Part shown: piece by piece, positions 1 through 16,939 of the stretch
Position numbering within the stretch: position 1 is the stretch's first letter
Layout of the letters: each line of letters starts with the position of its first letter
Assembly (NCBI RefSeq): GCF_021917145.1
Contig: NC_061061.1
Location: forward strand, 10,652,494 to 10,716,493
DNA length: 64,000 bases
From: Hypomesus transpacificus
Taxonomy: Eukaryota > Chordata > Actinopteri > Osmeriformes > Osmeridae
Direction of reading: 5' to 3'
Made by a program: the position numbers and the translations under genes
The notes under the pieces: model-generated
What the model was told of the DNA's origin: nothing
The model's database searches: none
The model's input: the letters and a program-made list of their open reading frames with translations, nothing else

Positions 1-192
1 CCCAGGAGGGGTCTCAGGTCTGGCTGATCATCCAGCAGGTCCGAATGTGGAGGAGGGATGGGCGCGTGGTTCACGTCTCCGTAGCCCCCACGGTCACGTC
101 CTTCACCAGCACCAGGGGGCTCCTCATCCTCCTCATCATCATCACTGTGGATGATCCAGATGACCTCAGCTACTCCGTCACCCCCACCTGTT
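1..192 (-). CDS. Candidate partial exon of an unidentified gene, running off the left edge
   Basis: Read on the minus strand, a CAG acceptor after a pyrimidine-rich stretch (around 190-195) opens into a frame with no stop to the window edge. The predicted peptide contains an IHSDDDEEDEEPPGAGE acidic run followed by GGYGDVNHAPIPPP and LLDDQPDLRPLLG, about 62 residues. Acidic and proline-rich composition suggests a cytoplasmic tail or linker. The plus strand is also open here with a hydrophobic LLILLIIITVDD stretch, but the acceptor favours the minus strand. I do not recognise the protein. If real, it is the next gene in the same orientation as METTL6, and its 3' part lies outside the window. 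Confidence 0.35.
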
Positions 193-1005
193 AGAACAAC
201 ATACTGTGGAGGGAGCCAGCCTGAAGAAATGTCCTTGATTATATGCTGCACTTACAATATGCAATGTTTGTATGGCGCTTTTGATCAAAGCGTCTCTCTT
301 CCAATAAGCAATCATTTTCATATCAAATGAAGCCCACTTTTAATTTGATATTGTATAATATAGTATTATGTAATTGTATACTCACCAGGGTTATTGAGCC
401 TTCTGTTTCTATTTGTGGGGTTCATGTATGTGCTGATCCCAAAAAGTATATTCCTACTTGAGGGCTCTACAATTTGAGTCTAATGTCTGTTAGTTAGAAC
501 TGCATCTCACTTTGAATTAGTTTAGTCAAAGAACTTGTGCTTCTATACTCTTTGGTTTAGTCATGTTAATGGTTTGTGACATCAAACATGATGATGCATC
601 TGTGTGTCAGGGTTCCCATGACAGCAGGGGGAGAAATGTATTTTAGATCACAGAATGTTGATAAATGGCTGTGCTACCACCCTGTGGTAAAATATGGAAT
701 TGTTAACAAAATGATCAACATTGAATAATGTGCTTTTGTAGGAAGCCTCAGTAGTATGACTTTAAAATAATAAAAAATGAAAGAATACAAAATTAAAGAA
801 TATCAAACCTCTTTACTATGGAAATTTGTTAAGGCTATGCCAGTTTAATAATATAAAAACAATACTAAAACACTGAATTGCACTAAAACATTTTTTTTTA
901 CATTGAAATAAAGTTGCATTTCAGTTAGTTTGCTCCTGTCAGTTAAGTTTTTCAATGTAAATAAAATAATTAATTTGGGTGTATTGGTTGTTGGGCTAGG
1001 CTCCG
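193..1005. other. AT-rich flank downstream of METTL6
   Basis: AT-rich, with no supported exon. It includes the METTL6 3' untranslated region. A TTTAAT (ATTAAA on the minus strand) at 844-849, about 160 bp past the METTL6 stop, is a possible polyadenylation signal. If the left-edge exon is real, much of the rest is its upstream intron. Confidence 0.5.
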
Positions 1006-2498
1006 TCAGGAGGTCTGTGATTGGTCCAGCTTTCTAAACTTGCTCTGAAGGAACACCCGTGGAACGCACAGCCCTTCTTTCTTGTTGACGGTCTCTCTTA
1101 GTACGTAGTCATTAGCGAGGGTCTGGAACCCCACCCCCTCAAACAGCTCAGCCAGGAGCTCTGAAAGAAAGGCAACCGGTGAGAACAGGAAGCGAGAGAA
1201 AAAGATAACACAACAGAGAGAGACATAGGTACACGTTGGCTGGGTAACTCCCCACCTTTGGAGAAGAAGTAAGACCTGGTGCCATCTTGCCGTACGTAGA
1301 AGTTCTGGCCCAGTTTGTTGCCAGCCTTAAACCTCAGCATGGCATGGTCGTACAAGCCGTAGTCCCTGAAGAGTACGACGCCTCCAGGTTTCAGCACCTG
1401 GAAGAGAAGCCCGTACTCTAGACTGTCATAAAACCACCATCGCTCATCAAGGGGTAGCTGTGTACAGGTTGAGAAGCACAGAGCTTTTTTCATTGTTAAT
1501 TGTGTCTGCTAAATGGTAGCACAGATTGTTCATCGAAATAAGGGCTACATGATACCCTTTTGATGGCAACCAAATGGTGTTCATGGGATTCCTGGTTCGT
1601 CTCTCACCCTGTGGATGTTCACCAGGGCCTGCTGCATCTTGTCTGGATGGATGGCTGAGAGGACGAAGATGAGCGTGGCCACGTCCACGCTGCCCTCTGG
1701 TATACTCCCTCTCAAATCGTCATTGGTCAGGTCACACTGGAACGCGCTGCAACGCTCAGGGCAGTACAGAGGGTTTTGCTGGGGAAAGAGAAAACATGCT
1801 CTAAAACCTTGATTGAGCATTTGCCAATACTGTTGGAACGGGATTTGAAGCAGTCTCTCCTCACCTTGACAAAGTCAACAGCCCGTGGAGAGAAGTCGCA
1901 GGCGTAAACAAAGATGTTGAGGTCGTTTTCCAGGAGGGGGAAGATGCAGTTACCCACGCCACAACCAGCCTCAAACAGAACCAGCTTCTGGGACTCAAAC
2001 TGCAAGAGGAAGGGAGCAGCCAAGAGGAGTCTGTATTTCATTTACATACTTGGATACACTGTGACCTTAAAGACTGATATAAAATCTCATATACTGCTAG
2101 TCTGTTATAAAATGTAATTTTACAGAGTGCTTTAGCAAGCGTACTGTAACGGACCGAACCAAGTTAATTATGAGGAAGAGGGTGTCCTTTACCTCTCGGC
2201 ATTCCTTTAGTTCTTCAAATTCTCTGGTAGTCCAGTGTCTATCCTTGAAAAAGTTTGTTGTGTTTCTTTTGTAGAACAAGTCCCAGTTTTTCTGGGCTTC
2301 CTTTTCCAACTTCATCTGCTTGAAGTCAGACACCAAGATCTGGTCTCCTGACAATTTTTCCATCTCCTCCTCCGTCAAAGTTCTAGCAGCGAAGGTTTTG
2401 GTTTGTCCCGGAGGACTGCAACAAGTACTACACTGTCCATCTTTAGATATTTCGAAAGGAGGTAAAACAGTCTTGGCGTCCTGTTGTAGTTCTGCCAT
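1006..2498 (-). CDS. mettl6: METTL6, tRNA N3-methylcytidine methyltransferase (complete, 5 coding exons)
   Basis: Coding exons on the minus strand are 2193-2498, 1865-1999, 1608-1778, 1256-1397 and 1006-1160. All are bounded by GT-AG and in phase, and together encode 302 aa, with TGA at 1006-1008. The family transfers a methyl group from SAM to C32 of the anticodon loop of certain serine tRNAs in the cytoplasm. Visible features are the N-terminal [20 protein letters not shown] block (residues 70-89), SAM-binding motif I EAGCGVGN (112-119), the DFSPRAV motif (137-143), [13 protein letters not shown], then [20 protein letters not shown] and the C-terminal [18 protein letters not shown] signature. 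Human METTL6 is 284 aa. The extra length here is an N-terminal extension with a CSTCC cluster (residues 23-27), so a slightly later start is possible but no other Met is near. It is head to head with EAF1. METTL2/8 are less likely because this text matches METTL6 most closely as I remember it. Confidence 0.95.
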
Positions 2499-3126
2499 GC
2501 CTTTATAAACTACAGGAACACATTTAAGGTGCGTTTACATTGCTAGCCTGGAACTACTTTGTCTTGCAAGCGATCAAACCGTCGTACATTTCTTAGACCC
2601 GTTGTTCAGATACAATTTACGTTCATAGTTCTTACCATCAAGTGAAACTGAACCCAAATGGAATGGTAATACAAAATAAATCTTTTATTTCCAGAAAGAA
2701 TCTTGAAATTCAGAAACTCGTGAAACTTGTTGTCCGTAAGTGTTAGTCTTCCGTGTTGTGACACATCTCGTTTTTTATTAGTCCTATCTCTTAAGGATGA
2801 AGTTTAAAAACTCGTTAACCAGTAATATAGTGATAAATTACGGTAAAAACTCAAGAAAACTCAATTATAATTTATCACATGTAAGTCCTATTTGGTTTGC
2901 CCCATCTACACGAACTATCAACAAGGTTCCGTACAGTAGATCCTAACGGTAATATTTCATAGCTGGGACAAAACAGGAAAAGGAGGGGCCATGAATGGCT
3001 TGTTTTGCTAATGTTTATCTGCGACGTATCTCGTAAGAGAGACACACATTACCCATAGCTGTGGCCTCAATTGAAATTATTTTCATACTGTATCTTTTAC
3101 CATTTTGATAAATGTAAAACGGAGTC
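2499..3126. promoter_or_regulatory. Shared METTL6-EAF1 intergenic promoter region
   Basis: 628 bp separate the METTL6 start codon (minus) and the EAF1 start codon (plus), so both promoters must lie here. A CTGTAG acceptor-like site about 12 bp before the METTL6 ATG (minus strand) suggests that part of its 5' UTR is in an upstream exon. The region is AT-rich rather than a clear CpG island, and no TATA box was convincing for either gene. The divergent pairing of METTL6 and EAF1 is the same as in mammals; the bidirectional promoter itself is inferred. Confidence 0.6.
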
Positions 3127-5179
3127 ATGAATGGGAGTACAAATCCGCTCTTGGACAAAGAGGAGCATGTATTGAAGCTCGGGGAGAGCTTTGAGAAGAG
3201 GCCAAAGTCATCATTTCACACGATAAGATGTACGGAGAGTTCTTATGTTAATATAAACATACATACAGTGATAGCTTTAGCTACTAAGTAGTTACTACAC
3301 TGTGTTAAAATAAACCAGAGACGTTAGCTTGCTAACTAGCTAACCCTACATTTAGCTACTAGTAGCTTAGGTTCGCTCTATATATATCGAGCTAATTAGT
3401 TGAGCCAGCTTAAGGTCATTTAAGTCACGGTGTGCACTAAAGATAGGCCTACATAGGCTATTGTCATTATCCTTGTCTCCTTCTTATTTCCAGATGATTT
3501 CAAACCAGCCTCCATTGACACGAGTTGCGAGGGAGAGTTACAAGTCGGCAAAGGGGATGAAGTTACCATCACGTTACCTCACATTCCAGTAAGAAGAACT
3601 TGATTATGTTACTGTTTTCCTGCTGTGACCTGTTCAGAATTCCAATTGTATCATTTTGTCATGTCTTCAGGGCTCCACGCCACCAATGACAGTGTTCAAA
3701 GGGAACAAGCGGCCATATCAGAAAGACTGCGTTCTAATCATCAACCATGACACTGGAGAGTTTATGCTGGAGAAACTCAGCAGCAGTATCCAGGTCAAGA
3801 AAACCAGGTGAGGGTTCAAAGGTTACCATTCAAATATACAGAACACAGACCAAATTAAGTGGGGACATTTTAATATTTTCTCCAATTGTACTTTAAATCA
3901 TCTCCATGTGACGTTCTCCATCACAGAGCTGAGGGTAGCAGTAAGATTCAGGCCAGGATTGAGCAGCAGTCTGTACGGGCCAGCCAGCCCCCTTCCCAGT
4001 TCCGCGCTCCCACCAAGCCCGGCACGGGGACCAAGACCTCCCCCTCCCCCTCGAAGGACAACCCCTCTCCTGAACCCCAGCTGGATGACATCAAAAGAGG
4101 TGAGCCCCCCCCCCCCCCCCCCCCCCCCCCTGCATTTGCCCCCCTCTGACTCTCTGCTGCCCCCCTCTGACTCTCTGCTGCCCCCCTCTGACTCTCTGCT
4201 GCCCCCCTCTGACTCTGCTGCCCCCCTCTGACTCTGCTTCCCCACTCTGACTCTCTGCCCCCCTCTGACTCTCTGCTGCCCCCCTCTGACTCTGCTTCCC
4301 CACTCTGACTCTCTGCCCCCCTCTGACTCTCTGCTGCCCCCCCTGACTCTGCTACCCCCCTCTGACTCTCTGCCCCCCTCTGACTCTCTGTTACCCCCTC
4401 TGACTCTCTGCTGCCCCCTGCTGGCGTAGAGCTGCGTGCTGAGGTGGAGGTGATCGAGCAGATGAGCAGCAGCGGCAGCAGCTCCTCAGGCTCGGCCAGC
4501 GTCTCGGCCAGCGGCGACGACTCCTCCAGCAGCGACGGCGAGCACGACGCCCCGCCACCCCCCGGGGCCCCGCCGCTGCCCCAGCCCTCCCCCAACCGGC
4601 CCCCCACGGCCAACGGGGGGGTGGACAGGCAGCAAGGCAGCAACCAGCTGTTGAACACACTCAGTGAGTAATCTTAGGGGCTCTGGGAACAGGTAGCAAT
4701 CTCCAGTGGGAACCTAGTTGGAACTGTATAAAACGGCTTGTTAGCATCATGTATGGTCTTCCAATAATGGTCTTTGACACTGGATCCTCAGGGCCCATTG
4801 TCCTGCATGTTCTAGATCAGCCTGTCTCAACTCTGGTCCTCAGGGCCCACTGTCCTGCATGTGTTAAATGTTTGCCTGCTCTAACACACCTGATTCTAAT
4901 GAATGGGTTTTATCAGGCTTCTGCTGAGCTTGATAATGACCGTTAGAATCCGGTGTGTTGGAGCAGGGAAACATCTCAAACCTGCTGGTCAGGGGGTCCC
5001 TGAGGACCGGGGTTGAAAACCAGTGCTCTAAAAATCCATACACGTGAACATAGGCCTAGGTCCTCATAGAAAAACCGCCATTGAATGAATGGAAAAGTGA
5101 CACGCTTGCGTGTGTGTGTGTCCACTCAGGGAACGACCTGCAGCTCAGTGAGTCAGGCAGCGACAGCGACGACGACTGA
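3127..5179 (+). CDS. eaf1: EAF1, ELL-associated factor 1 (complete, 6 coding exons)
   Basis: Exons are 3127-3229, 3494-3588, 3671-3807, 3927-4099, 4430-4663 and 5130-5179. All have GT-AG introns and consistent phase, giving 263 aa (human 268), with TGA at 5177-5179. EAF1 binds ELL in the nucleus and stimulates RNA polymerase II elongation within ELL/super-elongation complexes. The start [20 protein letters not shown], the conserved EAF N-terminal domain ([55 protein letters not shown]) and the [17 protein letters not shown] segment are clear. The C-terminal half is a serine-rich acidic transactivation region ([19 protein letters not shown]) ending in [10 protein letters not shown]. Exon 1 starts at the only in-frame ATG that gives the conserved N terminus. 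EAF2 is excluded by the N-terminal and C-terminal text. Intron 4 consists almost wholly of a C-run plus minisatellite. Confidence 0.96.
4105..4130 (+). repeat. 26-nt poly-C tract next to the EAF1 intron 4 donor
   Basis: An uninterrupted run of 26 C residues starts six bases into EAF1 intron 4, directly after the GTGAG donor. Confidence 0.95.
4138..4422 (+). repeat. Minisatellite filling EAF1 intron 4
   Basis: About 13 imperfect tandem copies of a unit of roughly 21 bases, composed of a C5-6 run followed by TCTGACTCTCTGCTG. Some units lack the CTCTG part and some read CTTCCCCA. The array extends to within a few bases of the intron 4 acceptor (GGCGTAG at 4423-4429), so that acceptor's pyrimidine tract is made of repeat units. 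Confidence 0.9.
4816..5031. mobile_element. Palindromic MITE-like element in EAF1 intron 5
   Basis: The left end (AACTCTGGTCCTCAGGGCCC) and the reverse complement of the right end (AACCCCGGTCCTCAGGGACC) form imperfect terminal inverted repeats around an AT-richer centre with TAACACACCTGATTCTAAT. Elements with this GGTCCTCAGGGACC end and central ACACACCTGATT text are common in teleost genomes as I recall. They are non-autonomous, and no transposase frame is present. A partial second copy of the left end (GGATCCTCAGGGCCCATTGT) lies just upstream at 4783-4802. Confidence 0.7.
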
Positions 5180-6157
5180 GGGGTCCTCGCTGCTGAGTTG
5201 TTGCCCCCCCCCCCTTGCTGGGTCTTCCCTCGTCTACCTCTCACCTTCACATCGCTCTCTGTCTCTCTTTTTCTCTCTCTGCCTGCTTCCTTCATTTTGT
5301 TGCCATGGTAACTGACTGGACTTGTAAAGCGCTGCCTGTTTTTAGTGTTTGTTTTTTTTTATATCTCCCAAAAGTTTGAAATTTGAAAGAGTGTATTTTT
5401 TATTAGCTGTATATGTTGTTTTGTATCTCAAACTTCTTTTTCCACAATGGCAACTTCGAAAAGTATATAGATGTGTATGTATATAAAAAAGATATGAATG
5501 CATAATACATATTTTCTGTACCTAGACCTCCTAGTTTGGAGGGGCTTAATTTAAATATCACTCCCATCCTCCCCTGCAGTCATGTTTTTTCATGTTTTTA
5601 TGGTCAGTCTTTCAATGTTAAAAGACTCTCACAGAAATACGATATAAAGTATTAATGTAGCATCAGATGAATAATTTCCACAATTTAGCTCAAATGTTTT
5701 TTTTTGTTTGTTTTTTTACGATGGATGAACCTGCCAGTGTTGATGAATCAGTTCATTGAGCTATACCATCTAATTATTTGAGCCCAAAGACATGGCATTT
5801 TATGATTTGTACGGCTGACTAACATCAATCCACTCCAGTATAATCCAACGTCACACTTCTTAGCAGGTCAGAGGGACTGTGCTTAGTCAGAGACCCAGAG
5901 CCCTTCATCCTGCTCTGTTAGTTTCTCAGTTTCTGCCCTGCTCCTCCAGCTACTAGGGTTGGAGGTCATATTACTGGATACAGTTCATCACCCTTTAACG
6001 ATACGATCCCAAACAAAATACTGTAGGTTTTTCTTACCTCTGTTGTTGGCAATCCGTCATACAGTCTTTTGTAAGTTGCTACATTATATTATTAATATAA
6101 TATTTGAATGCAGTCAGCGTTAAAGTGCTACTTGGCAGCTGTATCCTTGCCCTAGTA

Positions 6158-6205
6158 GTGTGTGAGTGTGTGTGTGAGTGTGTGTGTGTGTGTGAGTGTG
6201 TGAGG
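6158..6205. repeat. (TG)n microsatellite in the EAF1 3' UTR
   Basis: TG/TGAG dinucleotide-type array with GAG interruptions. Confidence 0.9.
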
Positions 6206-6480
6206 TGGACTGAATTGGTGCTGTCAAGTCTGGATATCACTCCACACAGAGCTGTTTGATAGAATTTGCAGTGTTCAGTCTCTTGAGATACTTTCCTATT
6301 TAACAAAAGCAATCTGTGTTGTACTGAAGGTGTTTTAACCCTTTTGTTTACCACTCGTGTTACATCGGTGTTTGTGTTGCTGTTCATTTAGAAAGTATTT
6401 GAAGTGTGTCCATTTGTACCCATGGTAATGGGTTCATTTACCCATCCTTCCTGTGCGCAGAAACTTGTTACCGCCAAGAA

Positions 6481-6486
6481 AATAAA
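6481..6486 (+). terminator. eaf1: EAF1 polyadenylation signal AATAAA
   Basis: Canonical hexamer 1.3 kb past the stop codon. The predicted cleavage site is about 6500-6510. Confidence 0.7.
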
Positions 6487-6509
6487 TTCTGTCAATAACA
6501 AGACTCCTG

Positions 6510-7633
6510 AAAAAATATGGACTTGTCTTTTACTTTCATAAACACACGGAGGAGAAAAGTTAAACAGAAGTCAGATGGAAAGGATATATTGCTGGCCTTA
6601 AATAATTACTCACAAAGTCAAGTAAAATGTACGTCTTTAGGAAAACCTTCAGTTTGAGAATGAACACAACTACATAGAGCATCTTTTATAAATACAGTAC
6701 TATTCCCTGCGATGGTGCAACCATGGAGTCACATTCGGGTGTTTCTCTTCAAACACATATACACAACAAATACATAAATAGCTTTTTTTTCCCTTTAAAT
6801 CATTTATAACAAAAATTTAATTTATGATTCTGGCTCTTGCTACGACATCATTTGATCGATATATAAATTAACAATATCATCAGCAACAAAAAATAATACA
6901 AAAGCTGTTTGTCATACATGGTTTGTTAGTTAAGGTTTATAGTATAAAATAAACCAATGGGAGCTAGATCATGGGTCTGACTGGGTAAATGCAGGGGTAG
7001 GCGTCTCCCTCAGGTTGGCATGGTGTACTCGCTTGTACGTAATGCATCTGTGGAGCGTCACGGTTTTGAATGTTCTTCAATGTTCTCATATTCTGCTGCC
7101 AAGCGAGCGATGAGACCTTGTTTGTTCAGCTGAGAGGCCAAACTCTTTTCTCGAGGGTCCGTGACAGGCTAGTTGGATGTCTCTGATGGGTCCGGAACAA
7201 AAGGACTTCCCTTTTGACTCGTAGGGGGAAGTTTTCCCTTCTAATCTCCATTTTCACTCTATAAGAGTATCGCCCCCCCCCCCCCCCCTAGTGGAAGCAC
7301 ACGGTACTGCTCTGGATTGCCCTCTAGTGGAATCTCTCAGAACTGTAGGAAATGTTCATTCAGCTGATTGGGAAGCTGAATAACCCAGTCTGCGATGGCC
7401 CACCTTAATCCACCTTCCTCAGAACAAACAGGGACCCACCTGAACCACCTGTCCACTGAGATTCAGTCCAGTCTGGTCCTCCACCACCCCCACCTCCCCC
7501 AAAACCCTGGTCACCCCACCTGACTGGTCACAGACCCCCTGAGTACCTGGCAGCATCGGCCCCTTCCCGGTCCAGGTTTGACCCCTGTCCAGAGACCCGC
7601 CTGGCCCCCCTCCTCACCCCAGGGCCACCGGGG
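6510..7633 (-). other. bmper: BMPER 3' untranslated region and the EAF1-BMPER convergent junction
   Basis: No open exon is present. On the minus strand an ATTAAA signal (TTTAAT at 6816-6821) is the best candidate end for the BMPER transcript, giving a 3' UTR of about 0.8 kb. If so, only about 300 bp separate the convergent EAF1 and BMPER 3' ends. A 16-C tract lies at 7273-7288. Confidence 0.5.
7273..7288. repeat. Poly-C tract (16)
   Basis: Uninterrupted homopolymer in the BMPER 3' UTR. Confidence 0.9.
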
Positions 7634-13362
<5,729 letters not shown>

Positions 13363-14113
13363 CTGAAACGCACACACAATAAACGTTTAACCACACATGG
13401 TCAAATCATAAGACAACAAATCTATACGCAGTAAAAGACCACCCAGTGACAAACCATGCACACTTTTTTTGTCCAGAATGAAAAAACTAGAGAAGTATTC
13501 ATATTTAGGATCATTCCAAACTCAGTCAGTCTATCAGTTTGTGTTGGCCTCTCTGCACCTGTGAAATCTCACTTCAGCCCTTCAGTGTCTAGAACAGTCT
13601 TCCACACAGACAACCAGGGCACGCCCCTGTATCCCAAAGAGCTCCTCCCATCACCACAGCCAGCCGGCTAGGTGTGAATGTGTTAATGACTTCAAAGTGT
13701 TAATAGACTTACCTCTGGTGTTTGTTTACAAAAGAGGGAGGGGGGGAAGGGAGGGGGGGGGGGGGGGAGGGAGGGAGGGAGGGAGGGAGGGAGGGAGGGA
13801 GGGAGGGAGGGAGGGAGGGGAAAGGCAGTCACCACCACCAGGGTTTAGAGGGTCGCAGTGGGACTTAAACACAGACACACTTGGACCAATAAAAAGTCTG
13901 GTCGCACAGAGCAACGCATTTTCTGTTTCACACACATGTAGACCAGGCACACAGGTGCAAGACACACACACACGGAAACACACACACACGCACAGCTGCA
14001 AACAAACACCCACACACAGACACATCAGCTCAGTGATTAAATACACATCCAATCAGCTGTGTGTGACTGTTGGCCCGGAAAAAGGACGTCTGATTGGACG
14101 GCGTGCAGGAAGT
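13363..14113. other. bmper: BMPER intron sequence up to the assembly gap
   Basis: No further BMPER exon (signal peptide, VWC1, VWC2 or the start of VWC3) is visible. It holds the GGGA array and a CA-rich stretch (13962-14030). Confidence 0.6.
13738..13818. repeat. (GGGA)n microsatellite with internal poly-G
   Basis: GGGAGGGA tandem array of about 14 units, preceded by about 15 Gs, 300 bases before the N run. Confidence 0.95.
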
Positions 14114-14213
14114 NNNNNNNNNNNNNNNNNNNNNNNNNNNNNNNNNNNNNNNNNNNNNNNNNNNNNNNNNNNNNNNNNNNNNNNNNNNNNNNNNNNNNNN
14201 NNNNNNNNNNNNN
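14114..14213. other. Assembly gap, exactly 100 N
   Basis: A run of exactly 100 N is the usual placeholder for a gap of unknown length. BMPER exons are cut off on its left and VPS13B exons on its right, so it stands for substantial missing sequence or for a wrong join. Confidence 0.98.
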
Positions 14214-15019
14214 TTATCATGTTGGTAATTTTAAGAAGCAATGTGGTCAGTGTCAAGTGGGCGATACTCTTCTTGAAGCACAGCGTGTTTATTATCCTTT
14301 GAGCTAACCATACGGCTTCAGGATCCTTCTCTCGCGCGCCCGCCCGCCAACCCCCTGAAGAGTGACACGGCGGGCAATTATTCATACTACATTCTTCTTC
14401 TCTTACCCCCGCACATCAGAGAGAGCGGTTCTGACGGGGGCCGGGAGAAAAGCAAACACTACCTACGCCGGAGCACTCGGAGGCAAGAGGATCCTGACAC
14501 ACAAAAACACCAAACGCAAAGCCCGTGTGAAAGGACGCGGTGGAAAGTCTCGGGCGCCCGCCGAAGGGCGCTCTCTCTACGCCCACGTAGCTCATAAAAC
14601 AGCCTTGACGTGCTTCTGTTGGATTTTTGTATTAAATCAATGCTTAAGACCAAACGGCGCTGCTACTGGCCTTTCATGCGGGACTTGTTTTATTGGTTAG
14701 AGCATGTCATGCCTTATATGGCGTCATTATTTCTATAATAAGACTGGAATTATTCATAGGTCACAGGGGTGAGGGTCTGCTAAATGGAGCACACACTCAC
14801 CCTGAGACATAAAACACAGACCACCCACGGTTTGTGTAACGTAGAGCCACACAAACCCACCTTTTCTCCACGGAGGAATTACACACGGGGGCTCCCATGT
14901 TACTGAGTTACTCCTGTAAAGTGCTCTTTTTTCATCTGAGGGAAACATGGCAAAAACCTCTCTGAAAGTGGTAGCTAATGGGGGGATGACAGAGAAAGGG
15001 GGCATAGGCGGAGGAGGAG

Positions 15020-15193
<174 letters not shown>

Positions 15194-16923
15194 AAGTCTA
15201 GAGAAATAAAGCAACATTCCAGCCAGTTCTATTGAAAGATCTGCTTTCAAGCTTAAGTGATCTTAAGTAACAGTATCACTATGCATTGCATTTTAAACTG
15301 TTAACAGTCTATAGACACTCAAGTATCACAAAACATTCAACTAACTATCATCAAACAAACATAAACATTCACCCAACGATACAATAACCCCAACCCTAAC
15401 TAGAATATATGAACAGTTTTGCAGCTAATAGTTTCACCATCTGTAGATGATCTATAGAGACCACAAAAATCATCAAAGTCAAGTGCTGAAAAATAACAGT
15501 GGAGTTGAGGTAAGAAAAACTGGTTCTTAAAATGCAATACAATCTCCTAGCGGAATTTCGGGGCTAACGGGGTTCCTAGCAGCAGTGTTAGCATTGGAGT
15601 TTAGGGTTAGCGTTTGAGGCAAGCTAATTGCTAATAGCTGCCACTGGCCGCCTTGTGGTCGGGATAGCCTCGGGAGTGGGATTAGCGTAGCGTAGCGGGA
15701 ACATCCTGTCCAGAGCGTATCGATCACCGGCTTACTCAGCGGACACAGGAAGTAGAAGGTTTAGTCTCTTCCTGTGTCTGAGGTCTGGCGGAGCAGAGGA
15801 GTTAACCTCAGACTCCAGTGTTCCAGTGAAGGGAACACTGGTCTAAACCACACCGCCGGGTAACTACTCAGACCGGCTGACTCACGGGCAGGAAGGGGCC
15901 TGAGCAGTAGGCTTCTGGTGACACACTAGGCCCTCCCTGCTCCACAGATGCTTCAAATCAAAACTCGAATCAGAGACGGAGACCAGCGCAGTCGGCAATG
16001 ATATAATATACTACTCCACGGCTAAACTTAGGCCTAATTACTGTGTGACTGTGCTGCAGAATGGATGACAGCTCCAGACAAACAGATGGCACCAATAAAA
16101 AAGACATGTCAGTGGTATGGTACAGACAACGTGCGGCAGCCAGGCGAGTTTGGAGCACTCATCAGCGCCACTTAAACCAGTAAAAAAGGTCCAAGGTCAG
16201 GAATAGCATGTATGATTCTGGCGGGCAAAACCGTGCAATTCTCAATGAATGAGCAAAGAATACGAATATTTGTTCAACGAATGGCTCAAACCATCCAAAT
16301 CTGATGAGGTACAAATGTGAAACAAAAGGCGTCCGTAGCACCGGAACAATGGCTCCCCGTCTGGGAGACTGTGAGCACAGATCGTGTTGAGTATGGGTGA
16401 CCCCCGGGTCTGGATCCCTACTCAGCGTTATGGTGAGGCATGTCTCAACGGTGATCAAACACTCACCTTTAACGTTGACGAACTCGCTGGGAAAATATAC
16501 AAGCCTGTGTTTTTCCACGGCGTCCATATGGGGCCCGTCGAGAGCGTGGCAGGTCAGGGTGACGTGAAACAAACAGTGGCTGTGGGCGCCCGCCAGAGTT
16601 TACCTGAAGGCCTACCACAGTGTAAACACCTTTCAGCTACACTTTCCTTCCGACCTCACACCCGGACTGGGCTCTCCCAGCGCTACAGCTCAGCTCACAT
16701 GCATGCAAACACACACTGGGTTCCCCTCAATAACTGACAAGACCGCACCTGGGCACGTCAAGTATGCCCATTAGACAAAACGAGCTACAGTTGTGATGTT
16801 AAAAAGCCACACCCTGGTCAGTCACATGGTAAAATAAAATATATTTTCCCTTTAGTGACTGAATTTCATCCAGTGCCCTGGAATATGGCAGGTTTTAAAG
16901 GGTTTCTCTCTCTGTCTCTCTCT

Positions 16924-16939
16924 CTCCCCCCCCCCCCCC
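16924..16939. repeat. Poly-C tract after a TC array
   Basis: TCTCTCTC (about 16905-16925) runs into about 14 Cs. Confidence 0.85.

Larger units (their letters stand above)
5180..6505 (+). other. eaf1: EAF1 3' untranslated region
   Basis: AT-rich sequence with T-runs and a TG repeat at about 6158-6205 follows the EAF1 stop. A canonical AATAAA lies at 6481-6486, followed within 30 bases by GT/T-rich sequence (GTCTTTTAC), the best polyadenylation site for the gene. This implies a 3' UTR of about 1.3 kb. Confidence 0.75.

Noticed and set aside
3898..4658. Long minus-strand frames of Gly-Glu-Ser repeats
   Set aside because: Antisense of the EAF1 intron 4 minisatellite and of the Ser-rich exon 5.
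13697..14302. Frames spanning the N run
   Set aside because: They read through undetermined bases and a GGGA array; no evidence of coding.
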